Of a stretch of DNA of 8,924 bases, positions 1-5,534 are shown piece after piece. The translations under genes and the position numbers were made by a program. This DNA is from Verrucomicrobiales bacterium. Its GTDB lineage: Bacteria > Verrucomicrobiota > Verrucomicrobiia > Verrucomicrobiales > DEV007. The stretch covers positions 1-8,924 of the forward strand of contig JABDJT010000405.1 in NCBI GenBank assembly GCA_013003335.1, read 5' to 3'. Position 1 is the first letter of the stretch, and every line of letters begins with the position of its first letter. Under the pieces are notes generated by a model. The model did not search any database. It saw nothing but the letters and a program-made list of their open reading frames with translations, and was not told the DNA's origin.

Positions 1-573
1 CGGGCGGAGGCGATTGCGGGCGATGTGCGGAATCCGGATTCGGTGAACAGCCTGCTGGATCAGGCCGGCGAGCGGTTCGGGGAAATCGATATCGTGGTGA
101 ACAACGCGGCGATCCTGCGCGACCGGACGCTGCAGAAAATGTCGGATGAGGAGTGGTCAGCGGTGATCGAAACGAATCTCACGGGCGTTTTCCACGTCTG
201 CCGTTCCGCAGCGGAGCGCCTGCCGGATGGCGGCCGGATCGTGAACCTGGCTTCGATTTCCGGGGTGACGGGGTTTTTCGGGCAGGCGAATTATGCGTCA
301 GCCAAGGCGGGCGTGATCGGGTTGACGAAGACCCTGAGCCGCGAACTGGCAAAGCGAAACATCACCGTGAACGCCGTCGCGCCGGGCGTTGCACTGACGG
401 AGATGGGGAAGTCGATTCCCGAAGCGGGCCGCGAAGCAATGCTGACGCAGATCCCGCTGGGGCGTTTCGCCGAGCCGGAGGAAATCTCGAACGTGATCCT
501 GTTTTTGTGCAGTGATCTGGCGAGCTACATGACAGGTCAGACAATTCACGTGAACGGCGGCTGGTATGGATGA
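1..573 (+). CDS. SDR-family oxidoreductase, FabG/PhaB-like (5' truncated by window)
   Basis: This is the C-terminal 190 residues of a classical short-chain dehydrogenase/reductase. The frame is open from base 1, so the N-terminal Rossmann part with the TGxxxGIG cofactor motif (roughly 55-60 residues) lies outside the window. Numbering from base 1, the visible SDR signatures are NNAA at 34-37, catalytic Asn59 in ETNLTGVF, Ser85 in LASIS, and the YASAK catalytic motif with Tyr98 and Lys102. The NAVAPG loop follows, and the protein ends in a typical TGQTIHVNGGW tail. The catalytic tetrad is intact, so it should be an active NAD(P)H-dependent cytoplasmic enzyme. The closest families are 3-oxoacyl-ACP reductase and acetoacetyl-CoA reductase. 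Sitting next to a CoA-transferase makes an acyl-CoA role more likely than fatty acid synthesis, but this is inference. Its TGA stop overlaps the next ATG by four bases (570-573), so translation is probably coupled. Confidence 0.92.
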   Translation, partial: RAEAIAGDVRNPDSVNSLLDQAGERFGEIDIVVNNAAILRDRTLQKMSDEEWSAVIETNLTGVFHVCRSAAERLPDGGRIVNLASISGVTGFFGQANYASAKAGVIGLTKTLSRELAKRNITVNAVAPGVALTEMGKSIPEAGREAMLTQIPLGRFAEPEEISNVILFLCSDLASYMTGQTIHVNGGWYG

Positions 574-2105
574 TGAATCCGGTTTCGAACAAACTCTGCA
601 CGGCGGACGAAGCGGTCGCGAACATCGCGGATGGCGACTGGATCGTGAGTGGCGGATTTGTCGGCGCGGCCCATCCGGAAGCGCTGACTTCTGCCATCGA
701 ACGTCGGTTTGAAACGGCTGGTCAGCCCCGGGATTTGACCCTGGTTTACGCCGCCGGACAGGGCGACGCGAAATCGCGCGGGCTGAATCACCTCGGTCAC
801 GAAGGCCTTTTGAAACGGGTGATCGTCGGGCACTGGGGGCTCGCTCCGAAGATTGGGAAGCTGGCGATTGAGAATAAGATCGAGGCGACCAATTTTCCGC
901 AGGGCGTGATCTGCCAGATCCTCCGCGACATCGCGGCGGGACGCCCGGGCTGCATCACCCACGTGGGTTTGGACACGTTTATCGATCCGATTCACCGCAG
1001 TGGCCGACTGAATGATCGCACCCCGCCCGGCCGGGTGGAACGAGTCGAGTTGAACGGGCGGACCTGGCTGTTTTACCACGCCTTTCCCCTCCAAGTCGGG
1101 CTGATCCGGGCCACGGAAGCGGATTGCCTCGGCAATCTCACAATGGACGAGGAAGCGATCATCGGCGAGGTGCTGCCGATTGCGCAGGCGGTGCGGAATT
1201 CCGGCGGAACGGTGATCGCGCAGGTGAAACGCGTTTCCGATTCTCCCGCCCAACCCCATCGCGTGGCTGTGCCGGCGGGCCTGGTCGACCGCATCGTGAT
1301 TTCGGAATACGACGAACACGACCAGACCTTCAGCGAGGCAATGAATCTCGATTACGTCTCGCCATACACAGAAATGGGCCGGGAAAACGAGGACCGGATG
1401 CCGCTGAATGCCCGACGGATCATCGCTGCACGAGCCTGCGACGAATTGAAACCGGGGATGCTGGCCAATCTTGGGATCGGGATGCCAGAGGGAGTCGCGA
1501 GAATCGCCGAAGAACGCGGCCTGCTGCAGGACGTGACCCTTTCCCTGGAAAGCGGTCCCATCGGTGGGCGCCCGGCCGGCGGCCTGAGCTTCGGGGCATC
1601 GGCGTTCCCGCAGGCCATCGTCGATCAGCCGGCGCAGTTTGATTTTTACGACGGAGGCGGGCTGGATTTTGCAGCGCTCGGACTGGCGCAGGCCGATGCC
1701 TCAGGAAACGTGAACGTCAGTCAATTCGGCACCCGTCTAGCGGGCGTGGGTGGTTTTGTGAATATCAGCCAGAACGCGAGGAGCCTGGTTTTTTGCGGCA
1801 CGTTCACCTCGGGCGGGCTGGAAATTGAAATCGTCGGCGGGATTCTCCGAATCCGGAAGGAGGGTCGGGCGCGAAAATTTGTCGCGGCCGTCGAGCAGAT
1901 TTCCTTCAGCGGAAAACGGGCAATTCAGAACGGCCAGCCGGTCCTGTTCGTCACCGAACGGGCGGTATTTCGCCTGACGGAAGCGGGCCTGCAGCTGATC
2001 GAGGAAGCGCCGGGCGTGGATCGGCAAAAACAAATTCTCGACCTGATGGATTTTGATCCCATCATCGAATCGGTGGCCCCGATGCCTCCCCACCTGTTCG
2101 AATGA
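570..2105 (+). CDS. Class I acyl-CoA:acetate/3-ketoacid CoA-transferase (YdiF/Pct-like)
   Basis: A 511-residue fused alpha-beta CoA-transferase. It should move CoA from a donor acyl-CoA to a free carboxylate by way of a glutamyl-CoA thioester. The N-terminal alpha-type domain carries SGGFVGAAHPEAL at 27-39. The beta-type domain carries LANLGIGMPEGV at 298-309, then the LESGPIGG motif in which Glu327 aligns with the catalytic glutamate. A conserved GGLDFAALGLAQAD segment ending in SQFG spans about 362-387. Length and motif order match single-chain acetate/propionate CoA-transferases (YdiF, Pct) better than the split AtoDA or SCOT types. ATG codons occur at 570 and 573. I took 570, which overlaps the upstream SDR stop; 573 is equally possible. 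The end overlaps the next gene by ATGA (2102-2105). With the SDR and the organic-acid type transporter it suggests a small carboxylate catabolism operon. The real acyl substrate cannot be read from the sequence. Confidence 0.9.
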   Translation: MMNPVSNKLCTADEAVANIADGDWIVSGGFVGAAHPEALTSAIERRFETAGQPRDLTLVYAAGQGDAKSRGLNHLGHEGLLKRVIVGHWGLAPKIGKLAIENKIEATNFPQGVICQILRDIAAGRPGCITHVGLDTFIDPIHRSGRLNDRTPPGRVERVELNGRTWLFYHAFPLQVGLIRATEADCLGNLTMDEEAIIGEVLPIAQAVRNSGGTVIAQVKRVSDSPAQPHRVAVPAGLVDRIVISEYDEHDQTFSEAMNLDYVSPYTEMGRENEDRMPLNARRIIAARACDELKPGMLANLGIGMPEGVARIAEERGLLQDVTLSLESGPIGGRPAGGLSFGASAFPQAIVDQPAQFDFYDGGGLDFAALGLAQADASGNVNVSQFGTRLAGVGGFVNISQNARSLVFCGTFTSGGLEIEIVGGILRIRKEGRARKFVAAVEQISFSGKRAIQNGQPVLFVTERAVFRLTEAGLQLIEEAPGVDRQKQILDLMDFDPIIESVAPMPPHLFE

Positions 2106-3403
2106 GCGAAGAGTCTCCCGATGAGAAACCGAAGCAGTCCGTCCGCAGTGTCGTGATGGCGAGTTTCGTTGGCACAACGATCGAATGGTACGATTTCTTC
2201 ATTTACGGCACGGCCTCGGCCCTCGTGCTGAACAAGCTGTTTTTCCCGGATTTCAGCGATTCGGTCGGCCAGATGTTTGCCTATGCCACCTTCGCGATTG
2301 GATTCTTTGCCCGTCCGCTCGGCGGAATCGTTTTCGGACATTTCGGCGACAAGCTGGGACGGAAATCAATGCTCGTGACGACGTTGAGCCTGATGGGAAT
2401 CGCGACCTTCCTGATCGGCGTGTTGCCGACTCATGCCACCGCCGGAATTTTCGCGCCGATCGCGCTCGTGCTGCTGCGATTTGCGCAAGGGCTCGGTGTG
2501 GGGGGCGAATGGGGCGGCGCGGTTTTGATGGCCGTCGAGCACGGCCACAAGGGAAAACGGGGCCTCTACGGCAGCTGGGTGCAGGCCGGCGTGCCGGTCG
2601 GGCTGTTGCTGGCGACGGCCGTGTTCGCCATTTTCTCGAAGATGCCGGAGGACGACTTTCTCGCCTGGGGCTGGCGAATGCCGTTTTTGCTGGGAGGCGG
2701 ATTGTTCGTCGTCGGGATGTTCATCCGGCTCAAGATTCTCGAGAGCCCGCTTTTTGCCGAGGCGAAAAAGAAGAAGCCGGCCCCGAGACTTCCCGTGGTC
2801 GATGTTCTGAAGCACCACCCGAAAAATGTGTTTCTCGCGATGGGCGCGCGCTTCGCGGAAAACGCCTCATTTTACATTTTCAGCGTCTTCGTCATTTCCT
2901 ACGCCACCGGCACGCTCTCGCTGGAAAAAAGCCTAATCTTGAACGGAATCTGGATTGCGGCCGCCGTGCAGTTTTTCGCCATCCCGTTTTTCGGGCATCT
3001 CTCCGACCGGGTCGGCCGCCGGCCGGTTTACCTCGGGGGCGCCATTTTTCTCGTCCTGTTCGCGTTTCCGTTTTTCATGCTGCTGAAAACCGAAACCACG
3101 ATTCTCGTCTGGCTGGCAATCACTATTGGCATGGTCGGGCACTCCGCGATGTACGGTCCGCAGGCAGCCTTTTTCTCGGAGCTGTTCGGCACGCGGGTCC
3201 GTTACACCGGGGCTTCACTGGGTTACCAGGTCGCTTCGCCGCTGGCCGGCGGCCTCGCTCCGCTGATCGCGACAACGCTATTGGCAAAGGAAAGCGGCGG
3301 AACGAATTTCATCTCGCTCTACCTGATCGGCATGGCCCTGATCACCATCGTCTCCGTATTTTTCGCCTCGGAAACCAGCCGGCATGCAATCGACGATCAC
3401 TGA
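2102..3403 (+). CDS. MFS transporter, metabolite:H+ symporter (MHS) family
   Basis: A 433-residue inner-membrane protein with about 12 hydrophobic helices, as expected for the major facilitator superfamily. MHS hallmarks are clear: GTTIEWYDFFIYG at 24-36 in helix 1, motif A GHFGDKLGRK at 79-88, RFAQGLGVGGEWGGA at 126-140, WRMPF at 191-195, and the second-half motif A copy GHLSDRVGRRP at 298-308. A YGPQAAFFSELF segment begins at 351. A lysine-rich cytoplasmic loop (222-225) separates the two halves. Family members (ProP, KgtP, ShiA types) import zwitterions or mono-, di- and tricarboxylates with protons. Its position as third gene after a CoA-transferase, with an ATGA overlap, suggests import of the organic acid handled by that enzyme. 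Seven T residues follow the TGA stop, but the hairpin before them is weak. The family call is firm; the substrate is unknown. Confidence 0.92.
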   Translation: MSEESPDEKPKQSVRSVVMASFVGTTIEWYDFFIYGTASALVLNKLFFPDFSDSVGQMFAYATFAIGFFARPLGGIVFGHFGDKLGRKSMLVTTLSLMGIATFLIGVLPTHATAGIFAPIALVLLRFAQGLGVGGEWGGAVLMAVEHGHKGKRGLYGSWVQAGVPVGLLLATAVFAIFSKMPEDDFLAWGWRMPFLLGGGLFVVGMFIRLKILESPLFAEAKKKKPAPRLPVVDVLKHHPKNVFLAMGARFAENASFYIFSVFVISYATGTLSLEKSLILNGIWIAAAVQFFAIPFFGHLSDRVGRRPVYLGGAIFLVLFAFPFFMLLKTETTILVWLAITIGMVGHSAMYGPQAAFFSELFGTRVRYTGASLGYQVASPLAGGLAPLIATTLLAKESGGTNFISLYLIGMALITIVSVFFASETSRHAIDDH

Positions 3404-3445
3404 TTTTTTTCACAAACTTGTTCAGTTTCCGATGGTTTGATCGTC

Positions 3446-3451
3446 TATAAT
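3446..3451 (+). promoter_or_regulatory. Possible -10 box (TATAAT) for the selenoprotein-like gene
   Basis: A perfect TATAAT lies in the 106-base gap between the transporter stop and the thioredoxin-like start, about 60 bases before that ATG. No good -35 hexamer sits at 16-18 bases upstream; the best candidates (TTCAGT at 3421-3426, TTGTTC at 3418-3423) are too far or weak. A perfect 10-bp palindrome, GACAATTGTC, covers 3458-3467, where transcription would start if this box is used, and it could be an operator. The box suggests that the thioredoxin-like gene has its own promoter apart from the upstream operon. The call rests on one hexamer in an AT-richer patch. Confidence 0.35.
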
Positions 3452-3509
3452 TGAAGAGACAATTGTCAAAACATCTGATCTGATCGAAATCCCAAACCCC
3501 CGACCCATT

Positions 3510-4013
3510 ATGAAAATCATTTACACAGCCGCCGTCGCCCTCTTCGGACTGAGCCTGAGTGTTTCCGCTCAGGATGACGGAAAAATTGACGTCGCCGCAA
3601 CCCTGAAAGGGAATCTCATCGAGGCGAAAGACGGAAAAGTCGCGGAAGCCGAACTGAAAGGCGATCCGGAATATTACGTCCTGTATCACTCCGCATCGTG
3701 GTGAGGCGCCTGCAAAGCAGTGACGAAGCAGTTGGCTTCGTTGAATGAGAAAAATGATGCAAAAGGCGACAAGAAGAAGTTCCAGATCGTTCTCCTCGGA
3801 TTCGATAATTCGAAAGAAGGAAACGAGGGCTACATTCAAACCCTGAATTTCCCCGGCCTGTCGGTGGCTGGACGTAAGAATGCCGAAAAGCTGATGGCGA
3901 TTGGCGACACCGGATTTCTTCCGAATGTCGTGTTGATCAAAGCTGACGGCACCCTCGTTTCGAATGATCGGAACGAAGTTCTCAAAAAGCTGACCGAATT
4001 GGCCGAAGGCTGA
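3510..4013 (+). CDS. Exported thioredoxin-like protein, candidate selenoprotein (UxxC active site)
   Basis: This is one continuous frame interrupted only by TGA at 3702-3704. Read as selenocysteine, it gives a 167-residue protein. Residues 1-20 form a Sec signal peptide: Lys2, a hydrophobic core, and a likely cut after SVSA before QDDGK, so it should act in the periplasm. The segment YYVLYHSASW leads straight into Sec65-Gly-Ala-Cys68-Lys, which is a thioredoxin WCxxC active site with the first, nucleophilic Cys replaced by UGA. Downstream features also fit the fold: a FQIVLLGFD beta strand, then FLPNVVLIKADGTLVS, which resembles the cis-Pro region and the following beta hairpin, and a terminal helix. 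The gene ends with a normal TGA at 4011-4013. A stem-loop follows the internal UGA at a distance usual for bacterial SECIS elements. No Shine-Dalgarno precedes the ATG. The main alternatives are a recent nonsense mutation of a Cys codon or a sequencing error. No Sec machinery genes are in this window. Confidence 0.75.
3721..3743 (+). promoter_or_regulatory. Candidate bacterial SECIS stem-loop
   Basis: The RNA UGACGAAG at 3721-3728 pairs with CUUCGUUG at 3736-3743: six Watson-Crick pairs next to the loop, then G-U and U-G wobbles at the base. The loop CAGUUGG can close by one more C-G pair, leaving AGUUG with G at the second position. The apical loop begins about 25 nt after the in-frame UGA (3702-3704). 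As known for bacterial SECIS elements, the hairpin lies within the coding region just after the UGA, with an apical loop roughly 16-37 nt downstream and a G among its first two loop bases. All of these hold here. The exact GGUC-type loop of E. coli fdhF is not present, so recognition by this organism's SelB is inferred. Confidence 0.55.
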
Positions 4014-4037
4014 TCGAGTATCAAAAAATTCGAATTT

Positions 4038-4080
4038 CGATCCAACCCTGTCTGTTCGTCGAACAAACAGGGTTGTTTCG
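4038..4080. repeat. 43-bp palindromic intergenic repeat, copy 1 (possible bidirectional terminator)
   Basis: Two 21-nt half-units (4038-4058 and 4060-4080) face each other across one base. The core arms CAACCCTGT (4043-4051) and ACAGGGTTG (4067-4075) pair perfectly. After one C/A mismatch an inner stem TGTTC/GAACA pairs around a GTC loop. The half-unit has CGA at one end and TTCG at the other around the CAACAGGG core, the same plan as the copies at 5489 and 8312, but here the two half-units are in the opposite order. It lies between the convergent thioredoxin-like gene and rdgB. T-rich sequence follows on the plus strand (TTTCGTTTTC), and an A6 run at 4023-4028 gives a T run on the minus strand, so it may end transcription from both sides. 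Confidence 0.7.
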
Positions 4081-4083
4081 TTT

Positions 4084-4689
4084 TCAGCGATTGGCTTTCA
4101 GCCAGACTTTTAATTTTTCCAGGGCACGGCCGCGGTGGCTCAGCCCGTGTTTCGTTTCCGACGGCAGTTGACCGAACGTCTCGCAGTGCCCCTCCGGGAT
4201 GAACAGCGGATCGTATCCGAATCCGTTTTTCCCTTTTTCCTCGTTCGCGATAATTCCTTCCACCGAACCGTCGAATTCATCCACCATGACCCCTCCGCAG
4301 GCGAGGCAAAGCAGGCATCGAAACCGGCCGCTACGCTTTTTCCCCTTCGCGCCAGCCTTGGCGAGTTCTTCGAGCAGCTTCACGCGATTCGATTCGTCAG
4401 TGGCATCTTCACCGGAATACCGGGCCGAATAAACGCCGGGCGCGCCGTCAAGCGCATCCACTTCGAGACCGGAATCATCTGCCAGCACCAGCGCCTCCGG
4501 AATCGCCGCGCTGGCTTCGATAGCTTTGATCGCCGCGTTTTCGGAAAACGTCGTGCCGGTTTCGTCCGCCTCGGGAATTTCCGGAAAAGCCGTTAAATCG
4601 ACGACTTCCTCAAAAAATCCGCCGAGCATTTCCCGGATCTCGCCGGTCTTGTGCGTGTTGTGTGTCGCGACAATCAGGGTCGAATTCAT
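4084..4689 (-). CDS. rdgB: XTP/dITP pyrophosphatase (RdgB/HAM1 family)
   Basis: A 201-residue cytoplasmic house-cleaning enzyme that hydrolyses non-canonical purine triphosphates (dITP, ITP, XTP) to the monophosphate and pyrophosphate, which keeps deaminated bases out of DNA and RNA. Family motifs occur in order: THNTHK at 9-14 for substrate binding, FSENAAIKA at 48-56, LADDSGLEVDALDGAPGVYS at 69-88 with the catalytic/metal aspartates 71-72, SARYSG at 88-93, GFGYDPLF at 156-163 for base recognition, and SHRGRAL at 184-190. Length is normal for bacterial RdgB (about 200). The ATG start is followed at once by the first beta strand, so it is well fixed. It starts 3 bases after the stop of the upstream SDR on the same strand and is presumably co-transcribed with it and perhaps with ileS. 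The stop (4084-4086) is close to the palindromic repeat. Confidence 0.96.
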   Translation of the reverse strand: MNSTLIVATHNTHKTGEIREMLGGFFEEVVDLTAFPEIPEADETGTTFSENAAIKAIEASAAIPEALVLADDSGLEVDALDGAPGVYSARYSGEDATDESNRVKLLEELAKAGAKGKKRSGRFRCLLCLACGGVMVDEFDGSVEGIIANEEKGKNGFGYDPLFIPEGHCETFGQLPSETKHGLSHRGRALEKLKVWLKANR

Positions 4690-4692
4690 GAA

Positions 4693-5481
4693 TTAATAGG
4701 ACGGCGTCATTCCACCATCGATCAGCAGATTCTGGCCGGTCACGTAGGAATTCGCCGTCGAACAGAGAAACACGACCACCCGCCCGAAATCGGCCGGCTC
4801 GCCGTATCCGCCGAGGGGAATGGAATTCTCCGCGTCCTTGCGCTGCTCGTCGTAGCTGATCCCTTTCTGTTCCGCCCAGATGTTGTCGAGCTGCTCGACC
4901 CGCTCCGTGTCGATCCGGCCCGGACCGACGGTGTTCACTAAAATCCCCTCTTTCCCCAATTCCCGCGCCAGCGTCTTTCCGAGCCCGACGAGGCCGGCAC
5001 GAAATACATTCGAGAGCAGCAGCCCGTCGATCGCCTGTTTCGTCGAAACGGAGGTGTTTTGTACAATTCGACCACCTCCGCCCGACTTCATGTGCGGCAG
5101 GCATTCCCGGACTGCCCGGACGTATCCAAGAGTCGTCAACTCGAACGCGGATTGCCAGGCATCGTCATCGAGATTCTCAAACGGCCCCGCCGCAGGACCG
5201 CCGGTGTTATTGAAAAGCGCCCACACCCCGCCAAATTCGACTGCCGTTTTTTCCACGACCATCGCAACGTCATCCGCGCTCGTGATGTCGCCCGCCACGA
5301 ATTGTGGCCGGGTTCCCGTTTCCGATTCAATTTCGTCCGCGACCACCGCGAGCTTTTCCTCCGACCGGGCGAACAGCATCACCTTGGCGCCTTCGCGCGC
5401 AAATTCCGTCGCTACTCCGCGCCCGATGCCCCCACTTGAGGCCATCACCAAAATCGGTTTGTCTTTCAATCCAAGATCCAT
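4693..5481 (-). CDS. Atypical SDR oxidoreductase lacking the Tyr/Lys pair (BKR-like)
   Basis: A 262-residue SDR-fold protein. The cofactor motif is ASSGGIGRG at 14-22 in place of TGxxxGIG, followed by the AGDIT region (63-67), FNNTGGP at 90-96 and VNTVGPGRIDT at 182-192, with the usual C-terminal YVTGQNLLIDGG. Ser144 of the tetrad is kept. Where the catalytic YxxxK should be, the sequence reads SNVFR: Ser157 replaces Tyr and Arg161 replaces Lys. A known SDR subgroup, the BKR_like_SDR_like type, departs from both the cofactor motif and the tetrad, so this is probably a family trait and not decay. Function is unknown; it may bind NAD(P) or act on an unusual substrate. I chose ATG at 5481; a TTG at 5496 adds five residues but lies within a palindromic repeat. 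It lies between ileS and rdgB, with 3 bases to rdgB. Confidence 0.88.
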   Translation of the reverse strand: MDLGLKDKPILVMASSGGIGRGVATEFAREGAKVMLFARSEEKLAVVADEIESETGTRPQFVAGDITSADDVAMVVEKTAVEFGGVWALFNNTGGPAAGPFENLDDDAWQSAFELTTLGYVRAVRECLPHMKSGGGGRIVQNTSVSTKQAIDGLLLSNVFRAGLVGLGKTLARELGKEGILVNTVGPGRIDTERVEQLDNIWAEQKGISYDEQRKDAENSIPLGGYGEPADFGRVVVFLCSTANSYVTGQNLLIDGGMTPSY

Positions 5482-5488
5482 GTTGAAA

Positions 5489-5531
5489 CGAATCAACAGG
5501 GTTTGTTCACCGAATCAACCCTGTTGGATCG
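5489..5531. repeat. 43-bp palindromic intergenic repeat, copy 2
   Basis: Half-units at 5489-5509 and 5511-5531 flank one base. CAACAGGGTT (5494-5503) and AACCCTGTTG (5517-5526) pair perfectly over 10 bp. An inner stem of 3-4 bp including a G-T wobble closes an ACC loop, and partial outer pairing (CGA/TCG) extends the stem to the ends. It fills most of the 53-base gap between the ileS stop and the start of the downstream SDR, so it would be transcribed in any ileS-SDR-rdgB mRNA. No T run follows it on the minus strand, so it is not an obvious terminator; mRNA processing or stability is possible. Confidence 0.75.
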
Positions 5532-5534
5532 AAA

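Noticed and set aside
3388..3410. Possible terminator after the MFS transporter
   Set aside because: There is a T7 run, but the only hairpin before it is about 5 bp (AATCG with TGATT, including a wobble) and overlaps the stop codon, which is too weak to call.
2185..3450. 421-codon plus-strand open frame
   Set aside because: It overlaps the MFS transporter in another frame and is Arg-rich low-complexity sequence typical of a shadow frame.
3510..3704. Reading 3510-3704 and 3720-4013 as two separate small genes
   Set aside because: Both are in one frame separated only by the UGA and five codons, the second would start at an internal GTG, and together they make a signal peptide plus a complete thioredoxin-like domain.
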